From: Thermoanaerobaculales bacterium
GTDB taxonomy: Bacteria; Acidobacteriota; Thermoanaerobaculia; Thermoanaerobaculales; Sulfomarinibacteraceae
DNA: 32,183 nucleotides
Direction of reading: 5' to 3'
Assembly: GCA_025456145.1 (NCBI GenBank)
Contig: JALOLD010000037.1
Location: forward strand, 1 to 32,183
A program made the translations under genes and the position numbers. The notes under the pieces are model-generated. The model searched no databases. It was not told the DNA's origin and worked only from the letters and a program-made list of their open reading frames with translations. Below, piece by piece: positions 15,289 to 24,681 of the stretch; position 1 is the stretch's first letter; every line of letters starts with the position of its first letter.

Positions 15289-16443
15289 TCACGATGCGAG
15301 CCGCCGCGGGATCTCCGGCGACAGCCTCGCGAGGACCTCGTAGTTGATCGACCCGCAGAGCGCCGCGAGATCCTCGGCGGTCACGGTGGCGCCGCCGTCG
15401 GCGCCGAGAAGGGTCACCCGGTCGCCGATCTCGACCCCCGGGATGTCGGTGACGTCCGCCATCATGATGTTCATGCAGACCCGTCCGACCACCGGCGCCG
15501 CGCAGCCGCGGATGGCGACCCTCGACCGGTTGCCGAGGGCGCGCGGGTAGCCGTCGGCGTACCCCACGGGAATCACCGCCAGGACCGTGTCGCGCAGCGC
15601 CGTCCAGGTTCGGCCGTAGCCGACGCTCTCGCCCTTCCCCACCGGCTGCAGCTGACCGACCTGAGCACGCCACGACAGCACCGGCTGCAGCTCGACGCCT
15701 CCCCGTCCGTGCTCGAGGATCCACGACAGCTTCGTCTCTCGCGACGGCCAGTGCCCATAGAGCGAGATCCCGACTCTCACGAGGGTGAAATCGGTCTGGC
15801 GAAACAGCAGCGACGCCGCCGAGCAGGCCGCGTGAATGAACGGCGGCTCCACACCGAGAACGCTCGTCGCTTCCGCCACGGCATGCTGAAATCGCTCGAG
15901 CTGAGTGCGGGCGAATTGGTGCTCCAAAGTGTCCTCGATGTTGGCGAAATGCGTCGCCACCCCGACCACCTCGAGACGGTAACGGCCCGCAGTACGCGCC
16001 ATATCGCCGATCGCTCCCTCTGGTACCCCCTGTCGTTTCGCCCCGGTGTCGACCTTGATATGGACCGGCAGCGAGACGCCGGATCGGTCACGATAATCGG
16101 CCACCCATTTCAGCGCCGTAGGAGACGAAACCAGCAGGTGAATACCGCTGTCGAGGTCGCGCAGATCGACCGGGGGAACGTAGCCCATAACCAGGATCGG
16201 AAGCGCGGTCCCGATCTCGCGCAGGGCGCGGGCTTCGGTTGCCGAGTGAACGCCGAGCCAGTCGACGTGCTTCGCGATCTCCGGGGCGACGACCTCGAGC
16301 CCATGCCCGTAGGCATTGGCCTTGACGACGCCGAGCAACCTCGTGGTCGGGGCCAGCGCCGAGCGGAAGACGCGCGCATTGTGGGCGAGAGCTGACGGAT
16401 CGAGCTCGATCCATTGGGTCGGCGCGAAGAAATCATCGGCCAT
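15289..16443 (-). CDS. alr: Alanine racemase
   Basis: 384-aa PLP enzyme that interconverts L- and D-alanine for peptidoglycan. The PLP lysine is K41 in GVVKANAYGHG. The opposite-face catalytic tyrosine is Y276 in ESVGYGRTW. The C-terminal beta domain contains IPVGYADGYPRAL, GRVCMNIMMADVTD and INYEVLARLSPEIPRRL, all typical. HIKVDTGAKRQGV replaces the more common DTGMxRxG, as in a subgroup that also carries the THFANIEDTLEHQFA block. It is first in a two-gene unit with the glycosyltransferase. ATG 16443 lies 7 nt after a TACACT hexamer on the minus strand, with no ribosome binding site. The length is normal. Confidence 0.95.
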   Translation of the reverse strand: MADDFFAPTQWIELDPSALAHNARVFRSALAPTTRLLGVVKANAYGHGLEVVAPEIAKHVDWLGVHSATEARALREIGTALPILVMGYVPPVDLRDLDSGIHLLVSSPTALKWVADYRDRSGVSLPVHIKVDTGAKRQGVPEGAIGDMARTAGRYRLEVVGVATHFANIEDTLEHQFARTQLERFQHAVAEATSVLGVEPPFIHAACSAASLLFRQTDFTLVRVGISLYGHWPSRETKLSWILEHGRGGVELQPVLSWRAQVGQLQPVGKGESVGYGRTWTALRDTVLAVIPVGYADGYPRALGNRSRVAIRGCAAPVVGRVCMNIMMADVTDIPGVEIGDRVTLLGADGGATVTAEDLAALCGSINYEVLARLSPEIPRRLAS

Positions 16444-16450
16444 CTCGGGT

Positions 16451-16456
16451 AGTGTA
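16451..16456 (-). promoter_or_regulatory. -10 element TACACT of alr, predicted leaderless
   Basis: On the minus strand, TACACT is followed by 7 nt and the ATG. No Shine-Dalgarno sequence is present. Confidence 0.5.
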
Positions 16457-16736
16457 TCGCGATGATTGCGCCGACGCCACGGTCAGCGGCCAAAGGAAAA
16501 AAGATCCGTTCAACGGCCGAGTACTCGGAGGCTTGTGAGCCCGCGAACGCCGACCCTGGCGGATGCAAACATCGCCACGAATTGGAGTTCCGTCCGTAAC
16601 GATCCTGGCGCCCGAGTCTCTCCGCCAATCGAGGCGGCAAGACGTGGAACTTCCAGGCCGAACATTCGGTCGAATGCTGGACGAGAATTCACTCGATTCC
16701 GCCGCCGACGACTTTCGAATTCCCGTGCGAATTCTC
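16457..16736. other. Intergenic region with relaxed GC and three GAATTC sites
   Basis: This part of the alr-16792 spacer has clearly more A/T than the flanks and no credible protein frame. GAATTC occurs at 16685, 16717 and 16729; the last two lie in TTCGAATTC-CCGTG-CGAATTC just upstream of the -35 box at 16737. This may be an operator or a piece of transferred DNA. Confidence 0.45.
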
Positions 16737-16765
16737 TTGACATTAGATCGGTTTATAGCTAGCGT
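16737..16765 (+). promoter_or_regulatory. Strong sigma-70-like promoter TTGACA-N17-TAGCGT
   Basis: A consensus -35 TTGACA at 16737-16742 and TAGCGT at 16760-16765 with a 17-bp spacer. The start codon is at 16792, with GGAGGT at 16781-16786. It is the best promoter plus ribosome binding site pair in the window. Confidence 0.7.
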
Positions 16766-16791
16766 AAAAGTGATCTCTTCGGAGGTGGCCG

Positions 16792-17178
16792 ATGGCCTTT
16801 GAGCGGTTTGTTCCACCACAAGCGGCCGGCACGCGACCCCGGGCGACGATCAGACCGAGCGGGCTGATCTCGTTCGACGCCGCGTCGGTGGAGGCCTTCG
16901 GTCTCGAAAAGGCCAAGTTCGCGGTTCTCTTCTTCGACAAGACCCGGAAGATCATCGGGGCGAGGCTCAGCAGCAAGGGCGATGAGGACGGCGCCCTCCC
17001 CCTCTCGAAACGCCGCCGGTCGGTGAGTCTGAAGTCGCCGCAGTTCTTCCACCAGTACGGCCTGACCGTCGATGACAGCCAGCGCTTCGAGGTCACCCGG
17101 GACCCCGCCGATGGGATGCTCCTGATCAACGTCAGGGACGTCAAGCGACGCCGAGGCCGGCGACCGAAGAAGGCGTAA
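16792..17178 (+). CDS. Small basic protein of unknown function
   Basis: 128 aa, no signal peptide. Residues 15-75 are strand/helix mixed: RATIRPSGLISFDAASVEAFGLEKAKFAVLFFDKTRKIIGARL, then an acidic turn SSKGDEDGALPL and a basic run SKRRRSVSLKSPQFFHQYGL. The end is strongly basic (VKRRRGRRPKKA), which suggests nucleic-acid contact. I recall similar small uncharacterised proteins with a FGL-K-kyavLyyD pattern in other bacteria, but I know no function for them. ATG 16792 is fixed by GGAGGT 5 nt upstream. A consensus promoter and clustered GAATTC repeats suggest it is well expressed and perhaps regulated. It is convergent with the tatD end of the heat-shock operon. Confidence 0.8.
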   Translation: MAFERFVPPQAAGTRPRATIRPSGLISFDAASVEAFGLEKAKFAVLFFDKTRKIIGARLSSKGDEDGALPLSKRRRSVSLKSPQFFHQYGLTVDDSQRFEVTRDPADGMLLINVRDVKRRRGRRPKKA

Positions 17179-17267
17179 CCCCCGCACCAGCATCGGTTGA
17201 TCGAGGATTCGAGGGACGGCCTGATCCGGGCCACGCGGGCCGGGTCGTCGTTTCCGTCGTCGCGGCC

Positions 17268-18068
17268 TCAGCCCGGCGCCGGCCAGGAGTCCGGCAGCCG
17301 GAACAGCCCGCGGAAGGCGGCGGTCGACGCCGACGCGACGGCGCGCTCCCCGACCGACCAGACCTCCGCGAGCCGCCGTCCGACCTCGACGACGAAGGCC
17401 GGCTCGTTGCGACGACCGCGGTGGGGGACCGGCGCCAGGAAGGGGCTGTCGGTCTCGACCATGACCCGATCAGGCGCCAGCGGCGCCACCATGCGCCTAA
17501 TGTTGTCGGCTCGGGCGAAGGTGACCATCCCGGAAATGCCGACCACGAGACCGAGCTCGACCACCCGAAGCGCCTCGTCCGGCCCCTCGGCGAAGGAGTG
17601 GGCGACCCCCCGCAACCCCGGGCAACGCCTCGCCAGGGCCGGCTCGAGATCGTGCCAGGACTCCCGGTTGTGGAGCACCACCGGCAGCCCCGCCTCGACC
17701 GCCAGGTCGAGCTGCCACTCGAGCGCGGCGATCTGGTCCTCCCGCGGCGAGTGCATGTAGTGATAGTCGAGACCGATCTCGCCCACCGCGACGACCCCGG
17801 GTAGCCGGAGCGCACGCTCGAGCCGCCGTTTGACCGTGTCGTCGAGGGCCGCCGCATCGTGGGGATGGATGCCGGCCGCGGCGACCACCGACCCGGGGTG
17901 GTCCGACGCGAGGCGGACGGCCACGTCGAGGTCATCCGGAGAGGTCGCGGGAACGAGGACTCCGCCGACCCCGCACGCCGCCGCACGCCCGAGCACCTCC
18001 TCGACCTCGTCGGTGTCGAACATCGTGAGGTGGGCATGCGAGTCGATCCAGGTCATCGCCTCATGCAT
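17268..18068 (-). CDS. tatD: TatD-family metal-dependent hydrolase (DNase)
   Basis: 266-aa TIM-barrel hydrolase. The metal site starts with DSHAHL (WIDSHAHLTMFD). VGEIGLDYHY supplies the central Glu, LPVVLHNRESWHD the next His, GVAHSFAEGP another, and VMVETDSPFLAP the last Asp with the conserved ETDxP. The family includes 3'-5' exonucleases/DNases with roles in DNA repair or quality control. It closes the hrcA operon and lies 18 bp downstream of rsmE. ATG 18068 is preferred over the ATG four codons later because GGAGG (about 18080-18084) suits it. Confidence 0.93.
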   Translation of the reverse strand: MHEAMTWIDSHAHLTMFDTDEVEEVLGRAAACGVGGVLVPATSPDDLDVAVRLASDHPGSVVAAAGIHPHDAAALDDTVKRRLERALRLPGVVAVGEIGLDYHYMHSPREDQIAALEWQLDLAVEAGLPVVLHNRESWHDLEPALARRCPGLRGVAHSFAEGPDEALRVVELGLVVGISGMVTFARADNIRRMVAPLAPDRVMVETDSPFLAPVPHRGRRNEPAFVVEVGRRLAEVWSVGERAVASASTAAFRGLFRLPDSWPAPG

Positions 18069-18086
18069 CGTTTCATCTTCCTCCGG

Positions 18087-18803
18087 TCAGCCCCCGAGAC
18101 GATCGAGAATCAGCGCCGCGCCGGCGATGACCGCGGTCTCGGCGCGCAGCACGTGCGGTCCGAGCCGGAGCCGCTGCCACCCGGCCTCGTCGAGAGCCCG
18201 CGCTTCACCGGGCGACAGACCGCCCTCCGGCCCGATCAGCAGCACCGGATCGGGGACCGGCGCCCAGCCCGAGACCGGCCCGCCATCCGCGGCGGCGACC
18301 ACGCCCCGGCTCGGATCGACCCCTTCGAGCAGCTCGCCGAACCGCACCGGCGGCGCGACCGCCAGCGCTCGGGCCCGGTGGCACTGCTTGAGGGCCTGGA
18401 GGGCGAGACGCCTCCAGTGCTCCGACCGCGCCTCCGCCCGGCGGCGGTCGAGCTGGCTGCGCTCGCAGCACACCGGCGTGACTCGGCTGGCGCCGAGCTC
18501 GACCGCCTTCTGGACGACCACGTCCATCGCCGGCCCGGCGAGCACCCCCACCGCGATGGTCAGCTCGGCGGTCGCCCGGGGGGCGGCGACGACCGAGTCC
18601 ACGCGGACCGTCGCGGGGCCTCGCCGCGGCAGCGTGAGCTCGCCCTGGGCGATCAGCCCCGCACCGTCGGTCAAGGTCACGCGCCGGCCGGTGGCCAGCC
18701 GCAGCGCCCCTGCGGCGTGCCGGGTCTCGACGTCGTCGAGGACCACCACTGCGCCGACCGCGAGCCCTCCCTCGGGTGCGAGAAGCCAGGGCGGTTGCTT
18801 CAT
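18087..18803 (-). CDS. rsmE: 16S rRNA (uracil-1498-N3)-methyltransferase
   Basis: 238-aa SPOUT-class methyltransferase. The N-terminal PUA-like RNA-binding region is followed by the SPOUT signatures: VLLIGPEGGLSPGEARALDEAGW (SAM-binding trefoil knot) and RLGPHVLRAETAVIAGAAL. The block ELTIAVGVLAGPAMDVVVQKAVELGASRVTPV is also typical, with CERSQ in place of the usual xxRS. The enzyme modifies U1498 of 16S rRNA. The start ATG overlaps the prmA stop (ATGA at 18803-18800), showing tight operon packing. Confidence 0.94.
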   Translation of the reverse strand: MKQPPWLLAPEGGLAVGAVVVLDDVETRHAAGALRLATGRRVTLTDGAGLIAQGELTLPRRGPATVRVDSVVAAPRATAELTIAVGVLAGPAMDVVVQKAVELGASRVTPVCCERSQLDRRRAEARSEHWRRLALQALKQCHRARALAVAPPVRFGELLEGVDPSRGVVAAADGGPVSGWAPVPDPVLLIGPEGGLSPGEARALDEAGWQRLRLGPHVLRAETAVIAGAALILDRLGG

Positions 18804-19657
18804 GACGCACCGGCGGGGGCCGCGGTGAGACCGATCCACTCGCCGATCGATGCCTCGGCTCTGACCTCCAGGTCCTCCTCGCCGAGCATCGTCTCGACCG
18901 CCTCCCGTTCGCAGGCGAGCATGCCGGACAGGACGACCCGGCCCGCCGCCGCGGTGAGGCGACGGATCTCGCCGAGGAGCGGGCCGAGCTCGCTGTGGAT
19001 CATGTTGCACAGGACGAGGTCGAAGGCGACGCCGACGAGGCAGCCGACCGGACCCGCGACGATCAGGGGGCGACAGCTCCAGGTCTGGCGTCGGGCAGTC
19101 GACCGGGCCTCCCAGGCGGCGACCCGGTCGGTGTCGACGGCGACCACCATGGCGGCGCCGAGACGGTCGGCGGCGACCGCGAGCACCCCCGAGCCGGTTC
19201 CCACGTCGAGCACCCGCAACCCCTCGCAACCCAGCCGCTCGAGCTGGAGCAGCGCGAGCTGGGTCGACTCGTGGGTGCCGCTCCCGAAGGCGGCCCTCGC
19301 TTCGATGGCGAGCCTGAGCCGCCCGGGAGGGGCGTCGGTCGCCCGATCCGGATGGGGGTCGATCCACCACCTCTCGCCGACCTCGAAGGGAGCGAGGGAC
19401 GCCCGCCATGCCGCCGCCCAGTCGGCGTCCCGGTGGGCCGAACGATCGACGCCGCCGGTCGCGAAGCCGGTCACGATGCCGGCGACCCGCTCCTCGAGGT
19501 AGGGGTCGCCGGCCCTGATCCACACGGCGACCGAGGCACGATCGGCTTCACGCGGCTCGACGAGGATGCCGAGCACCGGCCAACCCGACAGCCTTTCGGC
19601 GAGGCCGTCCTCGTCGATCTCGGCGATCAGGCCCCGGAGCTCGACGTAGTCATCCAC
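18800..19657 (-). CDS. prmA: Ribosomal protein L11 methyltransferase PrmA
   Basis: 285 aa from the GTG at 19657, which lies 10 nt after the dnaJ stop. A longer ATG start at 19732 would overlap dnaJ by 65 bp. The N-terminal part is the degenerate L11-recognition region. The catalytic domain has FGSGTHESTQLALLQLE (family FGTGxHxTT), motif I VLDVGTGSGVLAVAADRLGA and NMIHSELGPLLGEI (family N-[IL]-x-x-x-P/ExL). It trimethylates L11 at the ribosome stalk base. The middle of the Rossmann domain is unusual: the segment AWEARSTARRQTWSCRPLIVAGPVG lacks the usual acidic-then-NA pattern. The family call is good despite this divergence. Confidence 0.85.
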   Translation of the reverse strand: MDDYVELRGLIAEIDEDGLAERLSGWPVLGILVEPREADRASVAVWIRAGDPYLEERVAGIVTGFATGGVDRSAHRDADWAAAWRASLAPFEVGERWWIDPHPDRATDAPPGRLRLAIEARAAFGSGTHESTQLALLQLERLGCEGLRVLDVGTGSGVLAVAADRLGAAMVVAVDTDRVAAWEARSTARRQTWSCRPLIVAGPVGCLVGVAFDLVLCNMIHSELGPLLGEIRRLTAAAGRVVLSGMLACEREAVETMLGEEDLEVRAEASIGEWIGLTAAPAGAS

Positions 19658-19667
19658 CGGGCGTCGG

Positions 19668-20804
19668 TCAGTCGCCGGCGAAGGCGCGCTTGAGGCGCTC
19701 GAAGAGGCTGCGCTGGTCCTCCGGGGCGACACCGCCGCCGAGCCTCGCGACCTCCTCGACGAGCTGCCGTTGCTCCGCGGTCAGCTTCCGTGGAACGACC
19801 ACCTTGAGGCTCACGTGGAGGTCCCCCCGCCGCCGCCCGTTGAGGCCCGGCATGCCGGCGCCGCCGACCCGGATCACCTCGCCGGGCTGGCTGCCGGCGT
19901 CGATCCTGACCTTCGCCACCTCGTTGTGGATCGTCGTCACCTCGACCTCGGCTCCGAGCATCGCCTGGAAGACCGAGACCGGAAGCACCATGTGAAGGTC
20001 GTCTCCGTCGCGCTCGAAGACCTCGTGCGGGTTGACCGCGATCACCACGAAGAGGTCGCCGGACGGACCCCCGAGGGCGCCGTCCTCCCCCTCCCCCGAG
20101 AGCCGGAGCCGCATGCCGCTGTCGACTCCCGCCGGGATGTCGACCCTCAACGTCGCCTCACGTTCGACCCGGCCGCGCCCGCCGCACGGCCCGCACGGGT
20201 GGCGGTTGAGCCGACCCGCACCGGCGCAGCTCGGGCAGGTTTGGGCCACCGACAGGAAGCCGCGGCGAAACATGACCTGGCCGTGACCGCCGCACGTCCC
20301 GCACGGCTCGGGCGTCGTCCCGGGCTCCGATCCGCTTCCCGAGCATGCCTCGCAGCGCTCGAGCCGGGGGACCCGGATCGTCCTGGCGACCCCGCGCGCC
20401 GCCTCCTCGAGCGAGATTCTCAGCGTGTACTGGAGATCGCGACCGCGGCGCCGCGCCTGGCGCCCGCTCCCCGAGCGCCCCCCGAAGAGGTCGCCGAAGC
20501 CGAAGAGGTCGCCGAGGATGTCGGCGAAGTCGCCGAAGGCTCCGGGGTCGAACCCGCCAAAGCCCTGACCCTCGACACCCTGGTGGCCGAAGCGGTCATA
20601 TCGGGCCCGTTGGTTGGCGTCGGAGAGGACGGCGTAGGCCTGCGACGCCTCCTTGAACCGCTCCTCGGCCTCGGCGTCATCCGGGTTCCGGTCCGGGTGG
20701 TACTTGACGGCGAGGGCCCGGTAGGCCTTCTTGATCTCGTCCAGGGGGGCGTCGCGACCGACACCGAGGACCTCGTAGTAGTCTCGTGGCTGGTTGTGGC
20801 TCAT
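19668..20804 (-). CDS. dnaJ: Chaperone DnaJ (type I Hsp40)
   Basis: 378 aa from ATG 20804. J-domain at residues 1-75 ([25 protein letters not shown] in KYHPDRN). A Gly/Phe-rich linker follows ([29 protein letters not shown]). The zinc-finger region has four CxxCxGxG repeats: [24 protein letters not shown] and CGPCGGRG. C-terminal peptide-binding domains I-II follow, ending in a short helix. It stimulates DnaK ATPase and delivers substrates. The start is 10 bp after the dnaK stop; the upstream frame extension of 15 residues is not needed. Third chaperone of the heat-shock operon. Confidence 0.96.
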   Translation of the reverse strand: MSHNQPRDYYEVLGVGRDAPLDEIKKAYRALAVKYHPDRNPDDAEAEERFKEASQAYAVLSDANQRARYDRFGHQGVEGQGFGGFDPGAFGDFADILGDLFGFGDLFGGRSGSGRQARRRGRDLQYTLRISLEEAARGVARTIRVPRLERCEACSGSGSEPGTTPEPCGTCGGHGQVMFRRGFLSVAQTCPSCAGAGRLNRHPCGPCGGRGRVEREATLRVDIPAGVDSGMRLRLSGEGEDGALGGPSGDLFVVIAVNPHEVFERDGDDLHMVLPVSVFQAMLGAEVEVTTIHNEVAKVRIDAGSQPGEVIRVGGAGMPGLNGRRRGDLHVSLKVVVPRKLTAEQRQLVEEVARLGGGVAPEDQRSLFERLKRAFAGD

Positions 20805-20814
20805 GGTCAGTCTG

Positions 20815-22672
<1,858 letters not shown>

Positions 22673-22680
<8 letters not shown>

Positions 22681-23344
22681 CTGACGATCCGTTCACGGCC
22701 ACGCCGTTGCCGCCCCCACTCGCCGGCTCGGCGACCACCCCGACCATGGCCGGCCGAACCAGACGGCCGTTGACGAGATACCCCTTGGCGAGCACGGTCG
22801 CGATCGTGCCGGGCTCGATCGCCGGGTCCTCGACCCGGTGGACCGCCTCGTGGAACTCGGGGGTGAACTTCTGCCCGAGCGGATTGATGACCTCGACCCC
22901 CTGCCGCTGGAGCGTGTCCCAGAGCTGCTTCGCGATCATCTCGACGCCTTCGCGAAAGGCGCCGTTGTCGGCACTCAGGCTGTGCTCGAGCGCGCGCTCG
23001 AAGTTGTCGAGCACGGGGAGCAGCTCGCGCACCAGCTCCTCGTTGGCGTGCCGCCTGGCCTCGAGGCGCTCGCGCTCGGTCCGCTTGCGGAAGTTGTCGA
23101 ACTCGGCGAGCTTGCGGAGGTGGATGTCCCGCAGCTCGTCGAGCTCGCTCTCCAGCCTCTCGATCTCGATCTCCACCGAGGGACCGAGGTCGACCGGCTC
23201 GAGCCCCCTGACCTCGACCGGCGGCTGTTGGAGAGGCGGCTCTACCGGCTGCCCGGCGCCGCTCTGCTCGTCGACGAACTCGATCTCGACGTTCTCCAGC
23301 CCGCCGTCGTCGACCACGCCGGGCGTGTCCTTCGTGTCAGCCAT
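22673..23344 (-). CDS. grpE: Nucleotide exchange factor GrpE
   Basis: 223 aa. The N-terminal ~60 residues are disordered and acidic. A long coiled coil runs from about residue 58 to 110: [44 protein letters not shown]. Then comes the four-helix/beta-wing region with [12 protein letters not shown] and [22 protein letters not shown]. It ends [18 protein letters not shown]. It releases ADP from DnaK. The start overlaps the hrcA stop by 8 bp and GGAG precedes the ATG. Normal length. Confidence 0.96.
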
Positions 23345-24386
23345 TCATCGCTCCAGGTTCCTGCAACATTTTGGTGAGTGAAGCGCCGATGAACTCGACA
23401 ACCGGCACGATTCTCAGATAGTCCATCCGTCGCGGTCCGACCACCCCGAGCGCTCCGGCCCGCCTCCCGTCCTTGAAGAACAGCGTGGTGACCATCCCGA
23501 GCTCGCCCGAGGCGGTCAGCGCCGACTCGCAACCGATCAGCACCCGGGTCGAGCAGCTCGCCAGAGCGTGACGGATCTCGCGCACGATGCGCTCGTCGTC
23601 GTCGAGGGCCGCGAGCAGCGACCGCACTCTGTCGATCGCGGCGAACTCCTCGGTCTGGAGGAGGTTGTCCGCGCCAGCCACCTGGACCTCGACCCGACCT
23701 CCGGCGGTCGGCATGAGCTCGGCGATGACCTCCATCGCCCTCCGCTCGAGCTCGTCGCGCGGCGGGGAGGGGTCGGAGTCGCCGGCATCGCGGGCCCGGC
23801 GGGTGATCTCGTCGAGGTTGAGGCCCCGGAACTGGGTCGTGATGTAGTTCGCGATCTCCTGGAGACGCTCGAGGTCGATCACCCGCTCGAGGTTGAGCAA
23901 CCGTTTCTCGACCGCGCCGTCGGCGGTCACGACCAGCCCGAGCACCTTGCTGCCGTCGAGCGCGACCAACGACACGGCGTCGAGAACACGGCCCGAACCG
24001 AACGGCCGCAGGGCGACTCCGGCCTCGTGCGTGACCTCGGCGGTCAGCCGGGCCACCCAGGCGAAGTCCTCGACCAGCTCGCGCCCCATCTCCTTCATTC
24101 GCGACTCGACCTGCCGGCGGACGACCGGCGACAGCCGGCGCGAACCGGAGGACGAGTCGACATAGAGCCGCAGCGACAGATCGGACGGCACGGTCCCCGC
24201 CGAGCTGTGCGGCCGGTCGAGATACCCGGCCTCCTCGAGCTCGGCCATGGTGCTCCTGATGGTCGCCGGAGACAGGCCGAGCGCCGAGTACCGGGCGACC
24301 TCGCGGGACGCCACCGGCCCACCCGAGCGGGTGTACAGCTCGACGACGGCGCACAGCACCTTGAGCGCGCGGCGACTCAGCTCCAC
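23337..24386 (-). CDS. hrcA: Heat-inducible transcriptional repressor HrcA
   Basis: 349 aa. N-terminal winged helix (LSRRALKVLCAVVELYTRSGGPV, then LSPATIRSTMAELEEAGYLDRPHSSAGTVPSD). The GAF-like middle region carries VVTADGAVEKRLLNLERV, and the C-terminal dimerisation part includes RVLIGCESALTASGELGMVTTLFF and GVVGPRRMDYLRIVPVVEFI. HrcA represses hrcA/groE-type operons by binding CIRCE, with activity depending on the GroE chaperonin. Start GTG 24386 has the ribosome binding site GGGGGAG. It opens the seven-gene operon. A good full CIRCE is not seen upstream; only a weak half-site is present. Confidence 0.94.
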   Translation of the reverse strand: MELSRRALKVLCAVVELYTRSGGPVASREVARYSALGLSPATIRSTMAELEEAGYLDRPHSSAGTVPSDLSLRLYVDSSSGSRRLSPVVRRQVESRMKEMGRELVEDFAWVARLTAEVTHEAGVALRPFGSGRVLDAVSLVALDGSKVLGLVVTADGAVEKRLLNLERVIDLERLQEIANYITTQFRGLNLDEITRRARDAGDSDPSPPRDELERRAMEVIAELMPTAGGRVEVQVAGADNLLQTEEFAAIDRVRSLLAALDDDERIVREIRHALASCSTRVLIGCESALTASGELGMVTTLFFKDGRRAGALGVVGPRRMDYLRIVPVVEFIGASLTKMLQEPGAMNG

Positions 24387-24425
24387 AGCTTACTCCCCCG
24401 GGGCAGGACCACGATCTCCAGGCCC

Positions 24426-24434
24426 GAGTGCAAC
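24426..24434 (-). promoter_or_regulatory. CIRCE-like half-site in the hrcA leader
   Basis: On the minus strand GTTGCACTC matches TTAGCACTC at 7 of 9 positions. The second half at the expected 9-bp spacing (GATCGTGGT) is poor. It lies in the leader between the predicted start of transcription and the hrcA GTG, where CIRCE elements are often found. Confidence 0.3.
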
Positions 24435-24475
24435 GCCCGAGAAACCTCCGTGATTTCGGCCCGCAAGCCTCGTTC

Positions 24476-24484
24476 AGTGTAACA
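24476..24484 (-). promoter_or_regulatory. Extended -10 TGTTACACT of the hrcA operon
   Basis: TG-T-TACACT on the minus strand predicts a leader of about 83 nt before GTG 24386. No -35 box is apparent; instead a palindrome occupies that region. Confidence 0.55.
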
Positions 24485-24486
24485 CT

Positions 24487-24504
24487 TCCGCACCGGAATG
24501 CGGA
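24487..24504. promoter_or_regulatory. Palindrome TCCGCA-N6-TGCGGA upstream of the hrcA -10
   Basis: A 6-bp inverted repeat with a 6-nt loop begins a few bases upstream of the extended -10. It also overlaps a second inverted repeat, TTCCG-CAC-CGGAA. It could be an operator for the heat-shock operon. Confidence 0.35.
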
Positions 24505-24620
24505 CAGGGCCGGCACAGCCAACCTCGGGTCGCCAGCCCTGGATTCCCGCGAGGTGGTCAGCCGTGCGGAGCGACGTGAGCGCCCGTCGACCGGGCTGGA
24601 TCCGAAGCCGATTGGCTGAA

Positions 24621-24650
24621 TTGACCCCGTCAAACACGGTGTGTTAGCGT
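24621..24650 (+). promoter_or_regulatory. Promoter of the GTPase-transglycosylase operon
   Basis: TTGACC (24621-24626), then an 18-bp spacer and TAGCGT (24645-24650) with an upstream TG (24642). The start codon is at 24682. Confidence 0.6.
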
Positions 24651-24681
24651 TGAAGCGGCTGTAAAGGTAGCGCCCCCTGAC

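Noticed and set aside
24426..24452. Canonical CIRCE element
   Set aside because: One half matches 7 of 9 positions but the second half at the right spacing matches only about 3 of 9; kept only as a weak half-site.
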